Positions 9,593 to 18,923 of a stretch of DNA of 61,604 nucleotides are shown piece by piece; within the stretch, counting starts at the first letter, position 1; every line of letters begins with the position of its first letter. The stretch covers positions 1-61,604 of the forward strand of contig NZ_VFYU01000021.1 of NCBI RefSeq assembly GCF_021012795.1, in the 5' to 3' direction. This DNA is from Psychrobacter sp. I-STPA10 (GTDB lineage: Bacteria > Pseudomonadota > Gammaproteobacteria > Pseudomonadales > Moraxellaceae). The notes beneath the pieces were generated by a model, which saw only the letters and a program-made list of their open reading frames with translations, did no database searches and was not told where the DNA came from. The translations under genes were made by a program, and so were the position numbers.

Positions 9593-12265
9593 TTAACCCA
9601 CTACCACAATATTGACCAATTTATTAGGCACCACGATTTCTTTTTTGATGTTGCCTGTTAAATGCTTTTGCACACTCTCAACTTGTTTTGCCAAAGCTTT
9701 TAAGGTTTCAGGGTCGCTGTCTGGAGCGACTTCCATTTTACCACGTACTTTACCATTGACTTGAATCACCATGGTGATACTGTCTTGGGTCAATGCTTGC
9801 TCATCAACCGTTGGGTAACGCAAGTCTTGGGTATCAAAACCTAAAGCTTCGAGTAGGTGCTCACCGATATGGGGTGCATAGACACTGAGTATGTTTAATA
9901 AAGCAACCACAGCTTCATGAGCCACAGCTAAATCGGCATTATTTTTAGTTTGAAAGCTGCCAAGCTCATTTGCCAGCTCCATAAGACTGGAGACAGGCGT
10001 ATTGAGTGATAGACGTTCACCCAAATCATGATCAATTTTGGCAATGGTTTCATGAGTTTTACGGCGTAAGTCTTTAGCAGCCTTGTTTAATTGCGCTGTA
10101 TCTAATTTACTGATATCTAAGTTATCAGAGTCAGTGTCGATATTGGCTGTTTGTAGTGCTTGCTGATGGTCAGTGACGATCCGCCACACTTTTTTCAAGA
10201 AGTTATAAGGTCCTTTTAGTGCATCGTCAGACCATTCTAGGGTCTGATCAGCAGGTGCGGTAAACAGGGTGTATAAACGCACTGTATCTGCACCATACTG
10301 GTCAATGGTGGTTTGTGGATCAACACCATTATTTTTGGATTTCGACATTTTTTCGATTTTACCAATGGTAACTGGCTTGCCATCGGCTTTTAGCGTGGCT
10401 TGTTGTGGTTGTCCACGCTCATCAAACTCAATATCAACTTCGTGTGGGAAATAGTAGTTGGTACTGCCATCTTCGTTTTGGCGCAAATACGTACCAGCAA
10501 GTACCATGCCCTGAGTTAGCAGGCGCGCAAATGGTTCATCACCTGATACCAAACCCTCATCACGCATCAGTTTATGGAAGAAGCGGGCATAAAGTAGGTG
10601 CATCACGGCATGCTCAACACCACCAACATATTGATCGACTGGTAGCCATTTATCGGCGGCTTTTTTGTCGAGCATTTGTGTGTCATCATTGGGGCTGACA
10701 AAGCGGGCATAGTACCAGCTGGATTCCATAAAGGTATCAAAGGTATCAGTTTCACGCTCGGCTGGATTACCACATTTTGGACAGGTTGTTTCAACAAAGC
10801 TGGCAAGTTGATTTAATGGGTTGCCACGACCATCTGGGACGACATCAGTAGGCAGAACGATAGGTAAATCAGACTCAGGTACAGGTACATTACCACAATG
10901 CTCACAGTTGATCATTGGGATAGGACAACCCCAGTAACGCTGGCGTGAGACGCCCCAGTCCCGTAGGCGGTATTGAATTTTTTTGCAAGCAAGTCCTTTT
11001 GGCTCTAGTTTAGATAGCATGGCGGTAAATGCGCCTTCAAAATCCAAACCGTCAAATTCAGCAGAATTTACCAATGTATTGCGTAGGGTATATGCCATGT
11101 TGCCTTTATCATCACCAGTAAAGTCTTCTGGGGTTTTGATGACGGTTTTGATGGGTAGATCATATTTTTTGGCAAATTCATAATCACGGCTATCGTGAGC
11201 AGGTACTGCCATGACTGCACCTGAGCCATAACTCATCAATACATAATTGGCTACCCAGACTGGTATTTCTTCGCCAGTGAGTGGGTGAGTCACGCTTAGA
11301 CCTGTTGCGATACCTTTTTTCTCAGCTTTGGCAATGTCTGCTTCGGCGACTGAGCCTTGACGGCATTCATCACAAAAATCTGCTACTTTGTCATCTGTTG
11401 CGGCTGCATGGCGTGCCAAGGGGTGCTCGGCTGCAACTGCGACATAGGTAACACCCATCAAGGTATCAGGACGGGTAGTAAATACCGATAATGTGCTATT
11501 TTTACCATTTAGGGTATAAGGGAAGTGGACTTCCATGCCTTCACTACGACCAATCCAGTTGCGTTGCATGGTGATGACATCACTTGGCCATTGTCCTTCA
11601 AGTTTATCAAGATCATCTAGTAGTTCATCAGCATAGGCACTGATTTTAAAGTAGTACATGGGGATATCACGTTTTTCAACAGGTGCACCGCTGCGCCAAC
11701 CTTTACCGTCCACCACTTGCTCATTGGCAAGTACTGTATTATCAACCGGATCCCAGTTGACGGAAGCCAATTTTTTATAGACCAGTCCCTTTTTGTGTAA
11801 CTGTAAAAAAAACCATTGCTCCCAGCGATAATATTCGGGGGTACAAGTGGCAAATTCTCGTGACCAATCAATGGATAGTCCCAGTTTTTTGAGCTGTACA
11901 CGCATATTATCAATATTAGCAAATGTCCATTTAGCGGGTGCAACTTGATGCGCAATGGCGGCATTTTCAGCGGGCATGCCAAAGGCGTCCCAACCCATTG
12001 GTTGCATGACTTCATAACCTTTGAGGCGGTAATAACGACTTAATACATCTGAGATGGTGTAGTTGCGCACATGCCCCATGTGTAGCTTGCCACTGGGATA
12101 GGGGAACATGGACAGCATATAGCGGCTAGGTTTGTCACTGTTGGTATTGTTGTCAACTTCAAAACGTTTTTGTGTGTCCCACTTGGCTTGTTGTGCTGCT
12201 TCAATGGCATCAGGGTTATAACTTTCAGATAGTGATGTAGAAATATTGACTTGCTGGTTATTCAT
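9593..12265 (-). CDS. leuS: Leucyl-tRNA synthetase
   Basis: LeuS charges tRNA-Leu with leucine in the cytoplasm. This class I synthetase shows the HIGH-type motif in YPSGKLHMGHVRNYTISD (about residues 57-74), the CP1 editing domain with TTRPDTLMGVTYVAVAAEHP, a zinc-type Cys cluster (CEHCGNVPVP and CPKCGNPAERE) and the KMSKSKNNG signature. It has 890 residues, slightly longer than the usual 860-880, with extra residues around 715-730. It heads the leuS-lptE-holA group. The start has an acceptable ribosome site and a 211-base upstream gap with no gene. Confidence 0.97.
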   Translation of the reverse strand: MNNQQVNISTSLSESYNPDAIEAAQQAKWDTQKRFEVDNNTNSDKPSRYMLSMFPYPSGKLHMGHVRNYTISDVLSRYYRLKGYEVMQPMGWDAFGMPAENAAIAHQVAPAKWTFANIDNMRVQLKKLGLSIDWSREFATCTPEYYRWEQWFFLQLHKKGLVYKKLASVNWDPVDNTVLANEQVVDGKGWRSGAPVEKRDIPMYYFKISAYADELLDDLDKLEGQWPSDVITMQRNWIGRSEGMEVHFPYTLNGKNSTLSVFTTRPDTLMGVTYVAVAAEHPLARHAAATDDKVADFCDECRQGSVAEADIAKAEKKGIATGLSVTHPLTGEEIPVWVANYVLMSYGSGAVMAVPAHDSRDYEFAKKYDLPIKTVIKTPEDFTGDDKGNMAYTLRNTLVNSAEFDGLDFEGAFTAMLSKLEPKGLACKKIQYRLRDWGVSRQRYWGCPIPMINCEHCGNVPVPESDLPIVLPTDVVPDGRGNPLNQLASFVETTCPKCGNPAERETDTFDTFMESSWYYARFVSPNDDTQMLDKKAADKWLPVDQYVGGVEHAVMHLLYARFFHKLMRDEGLVSGDEPFARLLTQGMVLAGTYLRQNEDGSTNYYFPHEVDIEFDERGQPQQATLKADGKPVTIGKIEKMSKSKNNGVDPQTTIDQYGADTVRLYTLFTAPADQTLEWSDDALKGPYNFLKKVWRIVTDHQQALQTANIDTDSDNLDISKLDTAQLNKAAKDLRRKTHETIAKIDHDLGERLSLNTPVSSLMELANELGSFQTKNNADLAVAHEAVVALLNILSVYAPHIGEHLLEALGFDTQDLRYPTVDEQALTQDSITMVIQVNGKVRGKMEVAPDSDPETLKALAKQVESVQKHLTGNIKKEIVVPNKLVNIVVVG

Positions 12266-12476
12266 AGTTGGCTCAAATTTATAAAAGTTGCAAAAAATGG
12301 TAGAAAGATAACAAAAAAGAAATAAGAAATATGGGTTAAATTGGTTAAAAAATTATCTGCAATAGCATAGCTTAAATTGATAAAAATTGCGATGTTTGTC
12401 TGTTATTATTAGGGAGAAGTTTGTGTGATTTTGATATCTATTTATGCAATATCTACGGTATATTATTTAACTGGAT

Positions 12477-13679
12477 TTAACCAGATGTGTCTTTGTTTGT
12501 TGGATGTTGATTGGCTTGATGCGGATTTGCTTGATGTGTAGTTACTTCAAATGGCTTGGTTGGGATAGGTTGTTCGACATCTTTTGGCATCAGTATGCGC
12601 ATGTGTGGGTAGGGGATAGAGATATCAGCCGCTTGTAGTGCATTTTTGATGTGTTCATTGAGGTTTTCTTTGATCACTGGTATGCGTGATACGGTTGCGG
12701 GTATGACCCAAAAACGCACAATAAATATCACCCCAAAATCACTGATTTCTGTGACAGTCACCATAGGCTCAGGACGTTTTAAGATGACCTCTGTATCATC
12801 AATAACCTTAAGTATCACCTGACGTGCGCTATCAATATCTGCTTCTAATGCAATACGCGCGCGGATATCAAAACGGATAAAGTTTTTTGAGGTGAGGTTG
12901 GTTACTTCTGAAGATGCTACAGTAGAGTTAGGAATAATCACCGTGACATTGTCTCGGGTTAAAATATGAGTGGTACGTAGCGAGATAAGTACCACACGTC
13001 CCTCATTATTATCAATACTCACCCAGTCACCGACTTGAAAAGATTGTTCTAATAAAATGGTGATGCCTGCGATAAAGTTTGCCAATGTGGACTGAGCTGC
13101 AAAACCCACTGCCAAACCCACAATCCCCAAACCTGCAACCAGTGAGACAATATCAAAACCAAACTGTGCCATGACACTGGCAAGTCCTAATACGACAATG
13201 AGTACGGAAAAGATATTTTTTAGTAGTTGTTGAATGGAGGCATTGAGTCCATAGTGATTGAGGATACGGTTAATGACATGTCCTGATGTTGCCCAGAGTA
13301 CATAATAAATACCTGCCCAAATACTGGCTTTGGCAGTGGCTTTGACTGAGCCTGGAGAGAGGTTGATTTGGCTCATGATGGCAATGATACTGCCTACCAC
13401 CCAAAAATAGCGTAGCACGGCACGAATGATTTTCAGGTATTTATCATTAATACGCAGTCGCTCTTTATTGTGTTTGATAAAGTAAATCAATAGCCAGTAA
13501 ATAAAGCCTAAAATAAGCAGTAATATCAGAATTTTAATGGTAGTACTGGCAAGCTCTACCGCTCTAGAAGACCAATCTCGAGTTTCCTCTTCTAGCGAAC
13601 CACCGATGGCAAGGTATAAGCTGGTATACAGATCACGAAGTATCTCTTCAAAGAACTGAGCGATTTGTGAACTTGCCAT
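12477..13679 (-). CDS. MscS-family mechanosensitive channel
   Basis: This inner-membrane channel probably releases solutes on osmotic downshock. The 400-residue protein has several membrane segments in the first 190 residues. The pore-lining helix is G/A rich (GLGIVGLAVGFAAQSTLANF) and is followed by the signature LLEQSFQVGDWVSI, then a soluble beta and alpha/beta vestibule. The last 35 residues are hydrophilic with short repeats (TTHQANPHQANQH). It is monocistronic on the minus strand, with 260 bases without a gene upstream. Confidence 0.9.
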   Translation of the reverse strand: MASSQIAQFFEEILRDLYTSLYLAIGGSLEEETRDWSSRAVELASTTIKILILLLILGFIYWLLIYFIKHNKERLRINDKYLKIIRAVLRYFWVVGSIIAIMSQINLSPGSVKATAKASIWAGIYYVLWATSGHVINRILNHYGLNASIQQLLKNIFSVLIVVLGLASVMAQFGFDIVSLVAGLGIVGLAVGFAAQSTLANFIAGITILLEQSFQVGDWVSIDNNEGRVVLISLRTTHILTRDNVTVIIPNSTVASSEVTNLTSKNFIRFDIRARIALEADIDSARQVILKVIDDTEVILKRPEPMVTVTEISDFGVIFIVRFWVIPATVSRIPVIKENLNEHIKNALQAADISIPYPHMRILMPKDVEQPIPTKPFEVTTHQANPHQANQHPTNKDTSG

Positions 13680-13940
13680 GATGTGTCCTAATTAAAGAAA
13701 TAAATTATCCAATCAAAAAAATGCACATTTTAATAATAGGACTACGCAGTTTTATAGATTATTAGCGACTGGTAATCATTGTTTTTTATCAAGTGGGCTG
13801 GCTGTACATAGTTTCAGAGGCATCATAAAAATTGCTTGTCGCTTTATCAGACTCATATTACGTACTTTTGCGTAAATCCTGTTAATTAATCGCTTGATTC
13901 TGTCTTTTTAAGATGGTATCTAGTCGTGAATTAAGCCAAA

Positions 13941-15503
13941 TTAACCGTGTTTATTATAACGCTCATTGGCTGATACTTGTTGCAGCTTGTTATCCATTTG
14001 TTGCTGGATATCTCTAAGTGCTGTGCGTAAGCCCTCTAATATTGTCGGGTGATAAAATGGACTGGCAAGTAAATCCATAACTGTTAAGTTATTAGTAATG
14101 GCAGTGGCTAATATATGCGCGATATATTCAGCATCAGGGGCAATCATACTTGCACCCAAAATTTTACTGCTGTGCTGGCAAGCATAAATACGTAGCAGTC
14201 CACAGTTAACGCCCATCACCCGGCTACGACCTTGGTCGTCAAAGCTCACTTCACCGATGACATAATTTGCACCTGTTTTGTCTAGCTGTTGTAATGACTT
14301 TCCAACACTGGCAATTTGTGGCTCACAAAAAACCACGGATATGGGGGTTTTAGGATAACAGATAGACTGACGATAATCTTGATGATTATTGGACTCAGTT
14401 TGAGTTGTCGTTTCTGATTGTATCGTTGACTTCAAATGACTATCATTTTGCTGATTATCTACTGTCAGCCGCTGCTTAACATGCAACCCCGCTTGTAAGC
14501 CTTCATTACTGGCGACATGCAATAAAGGTAGATGACCATTGGCATCACCGACAATATATACATGGCTGTCTTTGACTTGTCCTGTACTGGCATTGACATC
14601 TTGTGGCTGATTGCGCTCATCAAAGTGAATCCCAATATTTTGCGCTTGCATAGACAGTAAGTTATGGCGACGACCTGTTGCCACCAATACATAATCACCT
14701 TGCCAAGTCTGCTCTGAGCCATCAGTTTTATAATAAATAATGGCTTGCCCTTGCTGTTCTTTGACTTGCATAATATCGGCATCAAGCACCATGTTAAGCT
14801 CGTTTGATAAACAAGCTATGGCTTTATCGGTTACTTTTTGGTCGCTTAAGCCGCCTATTCGGGCAGACTTGTTAAATAAGGTGACCATGCAGCCAAGACG
14901 ATTAAATGCTTGTGCCAATTCAAGTCCAATTGCGCCAGCCCCAATCACTGCCATAGATTTGGGAATATTTTTTAGCTCAAATACCGTATCTGAGGTCAGT
15001 AGGGTATCACCTAAAGACTCTGCCCAGTCATCAGGTACAAAAGGTTGTGTACCTGTAGCAATGATGATGTAGTTGGCTTTTATCAGCTCATTATTGACGG
15101 TAATTAAACCTTGCTCAGTGAAACTGGCACGTCCTGATATCTTTTTTGCTGTCTCCCAGCCATCAATTTTATCTTGAATAAAACCAGTAAAACGGTCACG
15201 CTCAGCTTGTACTCGCTGCATCACCTGCTGTCCATTGATAGCGGTTGTTACATCTTGGGCATAAATACCAAACTTGGCAGAATTACAGGCATGATGGGCG
15301 CGCTCAGCAGCAGCAATCAGTAATTTGCTTGGCATACAGCCTACAGTGGCACAAGTAGTCGTCCAGTATCCATCATTGATAATGACGATATTATCGGTTG
15401 CTTGATTGACTTGCGAAAAGGCAGTCTGCCCTGCTGTGCCAGCGCCAATAATTGCCACATCAACGTAACGGATTGGGGTGTTAGACATCGTTTTATTTTC
15501 CAT
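13941..15503 (-). CDS. Dihydrolipoyl dehydrogenase-like flavoprotein disulfide reductase
   Basis: This FAD/NAD(P) disulfide oxidoreductase of class I (lipoamide dehydrogenase and mercuric reductase group) has 520 residues. The FAD site is IIGAGTAGQTAF near the N-terminus, the redox disulfide is in TTCATVGCMPSK, the second nucleotide fold is MAVIGAGAIGLELAQAF, and the C-terminal His-Glu pair is in YHPTILEGL. A Q/T/N-rich insert lies at about residues 345-378 before the dimer domain. It is not next to pyruvate or 2-oxoglutarate dehydrogenase genes, so the substrate is open. Met1 or Met6 may be the start. Confidence 0.88.
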   Translation of the reverse strand: MENKTMSNTPIRYVDVAIIGAGTAGQTAFSQVNQATDNIVIINDGYWTTTCATVGCMPSKLLIAAAERAHHACNSAKFGIYAQDVTTAINGQQVMQRVQAERDRFTGFIQDKIDGWETAKKISGRASFTEQGLITVNNELIKANYIIIATGTQPFVPDDWAESLGDTLLTSDTVFELKNIPKSMAVIGAGAIGLELAQAFNRLGCMVTLFNKSARIGGLSDQKVTDKAIACLSNELNMVLDADIMQVKEQQGQAIIYYKTDGSEQTWQGDYVLVATGRRHNLLSMQAQNIGIHFDERNQPQDVNASTGQVKDSHVYIVGDANGHLPLLHVASNEGLQAGLHVKQRLTVDNQQNDSHLKSTIQSETTTQTESNNHQDYRQSICYPKTPISVVFCEPQIASVGKSLQQLDKTGANYVIGEVSFDDQGRSRVMGVNCGLLRIYACQHSSKILGASMIAPDAEYIAHILATAITNNLTVMDLLASPFYHPTILEGLRTALRDIQQQMDNKLQQVSANERYNKHG

Positions 15504-15577
15504 GAATTTGGTTTAGTCGTTCTTATCTTAAGCAAATATTCAGCAGGATACATTGTCAAAGTGACTGTTTAAACCGC

Positions 15578-16081
15578 TTAAGAAAGTGTGTTTAATGTGT
15601 CAAATAAACGCTGTGCATAGCCTTTAGCACGTAGATTACGTTGTGCATAGGTGAGTTTGCCATTTTTATTAAACACAAAGGTCGAGCGTACCAAGCCGAG
15701 TACTTTTTTACCATACATGTTTTTTTCTTTAATAACATCAAAATATTGGCACAGTCGTTCATCTTCATCACTAATCAAAGTGATTTGCAGATTTTGTTTA
15801 TCAATAAATTTTTTATGTGACTCGATACTGTCTCTGGAGACGCCAATAATATCGTAGCCAAGTTTATCAAAGTCAGCAAGCATTTGAGTAAAATCCGTTG
15901 CTTGTGTGGTGCAGCCTGAGGTATTGTCTTTGGGGTAAAAATATAAAATCAAACCTTTATGAGTATTGGTGATAAAGTCAGTTAAATTAATATTATCCTC
16001 AACAAAATGATCACCCAATTTGCGCACTATCGGTACATCAAAATTAGGTAACTCAAGAATTTCATCGGTTGCTTTTGCCAT
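15578..16081 (-). CDS. bcp: Bcp/PrxQ-type thiol peroxidase
   Basis: This cytoplasmic peroxiredoxin reduces hydrogen and organic peroxides using thioredoxin. The 167-residue length fits. The peroxidatic Cys is in DNTSGCTTQATDF (about residue 56), in the FYPKDNTSGCT context. The resolving Cys usual five residues later in E. coli Bcp is replaced by Thr, so this is a 1-Cys form or uses another Cys (one in LCQYFDV). The gene stands alone 74 bases before the flavoprotein gene on the same strand; the two may be co-transcribed. Confidence 0.9.
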   Translation of the reverse strand: MAKATDEILELPNFDVPIVRKLGDHFVEDNINLTDFITNTHKGLILYFYPKDNTSGCTTQATDFTQMLADFDKLGYDIIGVSRDSIESHKKFIDKQNLQITLISDEDERLCQYFDVIKEKNMYGKKVLGLVRSTFVFNKNGKLTYAQRNLRAKGYAQRLFDTLNTLS

Positions 16082-16134
16082 TAGTCGCAGTCCTAAAATC
16101 TAATTTTATTAGAGTTATAAAAAAGATATGGTAT

Positions 16135-16164
16135 AAAAAAAGACTGATTATCACCAGCCTTTTT
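16135..16164 (-). terminator. Terminator after the 16193-16582 gene
   Basis: On the minus strand AAAAGGCTG, an 8-base loop and CAGTCTTTT form a hairpin (one G-T pair) followed by more T. Confidence 0.75.
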
Positions 16165-16192
16165 ATTGATAGATAGGATTGTTACCTGTTTA

Positions 16193-16582
16193 TTAATTGG
16201 CTTTTTTGGCAGGTGGTTGTGTGGGTTGCTGTGGTGGATTTAAAGTGAGACCTTGCTCACATTGTTTTAAATCATTGATGTATTTTTGTACAGAGGGTAG
16301 GGTGGAAACATCTTTACCGCTGACACGATAGCTTTCTGCCTCCCACATTTGTCCTTTGGTAATTTTACTTTCAACTTCAATGCTACAGCTACATAATTTA
16401 TTGGCAGTTGCATTGTCTGCTATTTTTGAGGTAACAACATTTTGCACACAAGCATTAATTTGTTCTTGTTTGATATCTAAAGCATTGGCTTGAGGCATTA
16501 ACATAAAGCCAGCAGCTAATAGTGGTAAGGTTTTAGATGCTTTGATAAGTGTGGCTTTTGATGGCATGATTTTTGAAAACAT
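16193..16582 (-). CDS. Small exported Cys-containing protein, unknown
   Basis: The 129-residue precursor has a signal peptide (LPLLAAGFMLMPQANA, cleavage near residue 34). The mature part has four Cys: INACVQNV, CSCSIEVES and LKQCEQG. The C-terminal tail is P/Q-rich (PPQQPTQPPAKKAN). It looks like a small periplasmic protein with disulfides; I do not recognise a named family. The Met at residue 7 is another possible start. It ends at its own terminator. Confidence 0.75.
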   Translation of the reverse strand: MFSKIMPSKATLIKASKTLPLLAAGFMLMPQANALDIKQEQINACVQNVVTSKIADNATANKLCSCSIEVESKITKGQMWEAESYRVSGKDVSTLPSVQKYINDLKQCEQGLTLNPPQQPTQPPAKKAN

Positions 16583-16821
16583 AATAAAACTCGTCTAATA
16601 ATTTTGGTGAAAATGATAATTTTTTATCTTCTTTAAAAGATAGGCTCTAAGATAGCAACTCAGCATCAACATAAACAGTCAAAACTGCTGTGAAGATGCA
16701 AATAAATGTTGCGCTGAGGTAAATTTATCTCTTATTTAACACCTTTTTTAAAGAAATTAAAAGTATGAAACTTAAAGCACAACCCATTGATCCCACGCTT
16801 CTGGGAGATAGCCCGTAAGTT

Positions 16822-17598
16822 TTAGGTCTTGTTATGACGGTATGCGGTGGGGTCGGTAATGCCAGCCGCTTTAAAGCCTTGCTTACGTAGGGTGCAGCTA
16901 TCGCAAATACCACAAGCGCGTCCATTATCATCAGCTTTATAACAAGAAATCGTTTGGGCATAATCTACCCCAAGCGACACACCAAGCTCGATGGTTTGTG
17001 CTTTTGATAGCTGTTGTAGTGGCGTTTGAATGTGTAGTTTATGTCCTGTCACTCCAGCTTTGGTGGCAAGATTTGCCATATACTCAAAGGCAGAAATAAA
17101 CTCAGGACGGCAGTCTGGATAGCCTGAGTAGTCCACTGAGCTGACTCCAATCACGATATGATTGGCATTAGTTACTTCAGCGACTGCTAACGCATAAGAT
17201 AAAAAGATGGTATTGCGGGCAGGTACATAGGTGTTGGGAATGGCATCGTTGTCAATGTCATCAGTATGTGAGGGGAACTTATCAGCATCACCATCAGGTA
17301 CATTCATGCTGTGGTCAGTGAGTGATGAGCCACCCAACTGAGCGATATCAATATCAATGATGCGATGATTTACCCCTGCTTTTTCAGCGATTTTTTTTGC
17401 TGCTACCAATTCACTATTGTGACGCTGACCATAATTAAAGCTGACCGCAGTGACATTGGCATAACGGTTTTTTGCCCAATACAAACAAGTCACTGAGTCA
17501 AGCCCGCCTGAGAGCAGAACAACGGCATTTTGCTGTTTGTCGTTGCTATTTGTATTTTGGGTGATTTTATTGGTTTGGGGGGTAGATGATTCGCTCAT
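16822..17598 (-). CDS. queC: 7-cyano-7-deazaguanine synthase
   Basis: QueC makes preQ0 from 7-carboxy-7-deazaguanine with ATP and ammonia, a step in queuosine tRNA modification. The 258 residues include the PP-loop [12 protein letters not shown], the family motif [19 protein letters not shown], and four zinc Cys in [18 protein letters not shown]. The N-terminal 25 residues are an S/T/N/Q-rich extension. It lies 101 bases after rtcA on the same strand, with a short hairpin in between. This is another RNA-related gene, but no functional tie to the repair genes is shown. Confidence 0.95.
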   Translation of the reverse strand: MSESSTPQTNKITQNTNSNDKQQNAVVLLSGGLDSVTCLYWAKNRYANVTAVSFNYGQRHNSELVAAKKIAEKAGVNHRIIDIDIAQLGGSSLTDHSMNVPDGDADKFPSHTDDIDNDAIPNTYVPARNTIFLSYALAVAEVTNANHIVIGVSSVDYSGYPDCRPEFISAFEYMANLATKAGVTGHKLHIQTPLQQLSKAQTIELGVSLGVDYAQTISCYKADDNGRACGICDSCTLRKQGFKAAGITDPTAYRHNKT

Positions 17599-17699
17599 GA
17601 TAAAAAATCTATGGTTTTGGAGTGTGGGCGTTATTTTAGCAAATTAACGCCTAATAAAGCACCCTCGCTTAATTCAGTGATGCTTTTATGGCATAAAAG

Positions 17700-18878
17700 C
17701 TAACACATTACTTTTACCAAAAATTTTTCAGTAGATATTTGCTCAAAACCAATCTGCACAGGCAAAAACTGCTGAATAATCCAAGCCTGAGTTTGGCTAT
17801 GCTCGCTAATCATACGCGCTGTAAACTCACCACCACCCGATAATGCTAAAGGCAGTAGTAGCTGGTCAGTCAAATACTCATCAACCAGCGCATCGCTTTT
17901 AAATAAATAACGCCGTACCAACCCTGCCAAACGATTGCCCATCTTCTCCGCAGAAGTACGTTTTTCACCGAGTAGGGCAAATACTTCATGGTGTACATTG
18001 GCTGAGATTGGCTGATTATTGCTCTGCATTTCATCACCTAAAACCTCGTGCGTTACCACCGCATAGCAAGTATTACCCTCACCAATGCCACGTAATTTAT
18101 TGCCTTTAGTGTAAATCAACGTCTCGTCCACATTTTCTGCCAATTTTGCTTTGGCACTGGCAAGCTCACGCTTACAAATGTCATAATCCAAATTCACATT
18201 ACTGGCGACTAACTGTACAGATTGCAGTTTACCACGTTGGCTTAGTTGCAAAGTTGGCATACCTGCTCGGCGCATAAAAGGGGTGATGGTTGCATGAATC
18301 TCACCACCGCCCACAGGCACAAATCCTGCTTGTTTTAGCTTAATATCCACTTGCATACCCAGTTTGGCAAGCATAGGTACAAATGCATGTTGCAAAAAAT
18401 CACTGCTGGGTGACAATGGGTTGTGCGTCCCACCTTTGATGCTGACTGTGGATACTGTTGATGCAGAGGCTTGTGTTGCCGTTGTATCTGTACCATTTGC
18501 TTTATTTGTCTTATCTGATTGGGCAAATAGTAACGCAGGGAGTAGGGTTTGTAACACCAAATTGGTACTGCCTGCCGAGCCGATATCAAAATGATACTCT
18601 CCTGCAACTATCTCTTGTGGCGTAAAAGTCAGCTCAGTGCTACCAAGCTGTGCGCCTGTCACGGCAGCATTACTGATACGCTGTGATGCTTGCACACACA
18701 CCAAATGCTGACGCATCAAACCTGATTTTTTGCGACCAGCACGGATATTTCTTAGGCGTATTGGCGTACCTGTTAACATAGATAAACTCAATGCGGTACG
18801 CAAAACCTGCCCACCGCCTTCACCATACGAGCCATCAATCTGTAGAGGTTTTTGTTGTTGGTACTGTGTTGCCATCAT
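17700..18878 (-). CDS. rtcA: RNA 3'-terminal phosphate cyclase
   Basis: RtcA uses ATP to turn an RNA 3'-phosphate into a 2',3'-cyclic phosphate, which RtcB-type pathways then use. The 392 residues show the N-terminal signature DGSYGEGGGQVLRTALSLS, IRAGRKKSGLMRQHL, FDIGSAGSTNLVLQTLLPAL, and the C-terminal DQLLLPLALSGGGEFT followed by EHSQTQAWIIQQF, near the expected catalytic His. The length is above the usual 340 because of a T/A-rich insert at about 125-150. It is 45 bases after an AAA ATPase gene and 6.6 kb away from rtcB, unlike the adjacent rtcBA of enterobacteria. I see no sigma54 promoter directly ahead. Confidence 0.95.
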   Translation of the reverse strand: MMATQYQQQKPLQIDGSYGEGGGQVLRTALSLSMLTGTPIRLRNIRAGRKKSGLMRQHLVCVQASQRISNAAVTGAQLGSTELTFTPQEIVAGEYHFDIGSAGSTNLVLQTLLPALLFAQSDKTNKANGTDTTATQASASTVSTVSIKGGTHNPLSPSSDFLQHAFVPMLAKLGMQVDIKLKQAGFVPVGGGEIHATITPFMRRAGMPTLQLSQRGKLQSVQLVASNVNLDYDICKRELASAKAKLAENVDETLIYTKGNKLRGIGEGNTCYAVVTHEVLGDEMQSNNQPISANVHHEVFALLGEKRTSAEKMGNRLAGLVRRYLFKSDALVDEYLTDQLLLPLALSGGGEFTARMISEHSQTQAWIIQQFLPVQIGFEQISTEKFLVKVMC

Positions 18879-18923
18879 ACCCTCTTAACTTTTTTCTTAA
18901 TATCTTTCTGTTAACTTTGATAT

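Noticed and set aside
16822..18878. Functional pairing of queC with rtcA
   Set aside because: Both act on RNA and are neighbours, but a 101-base gap with a hairpin and the lack of a known link make chance adjacency as likely.
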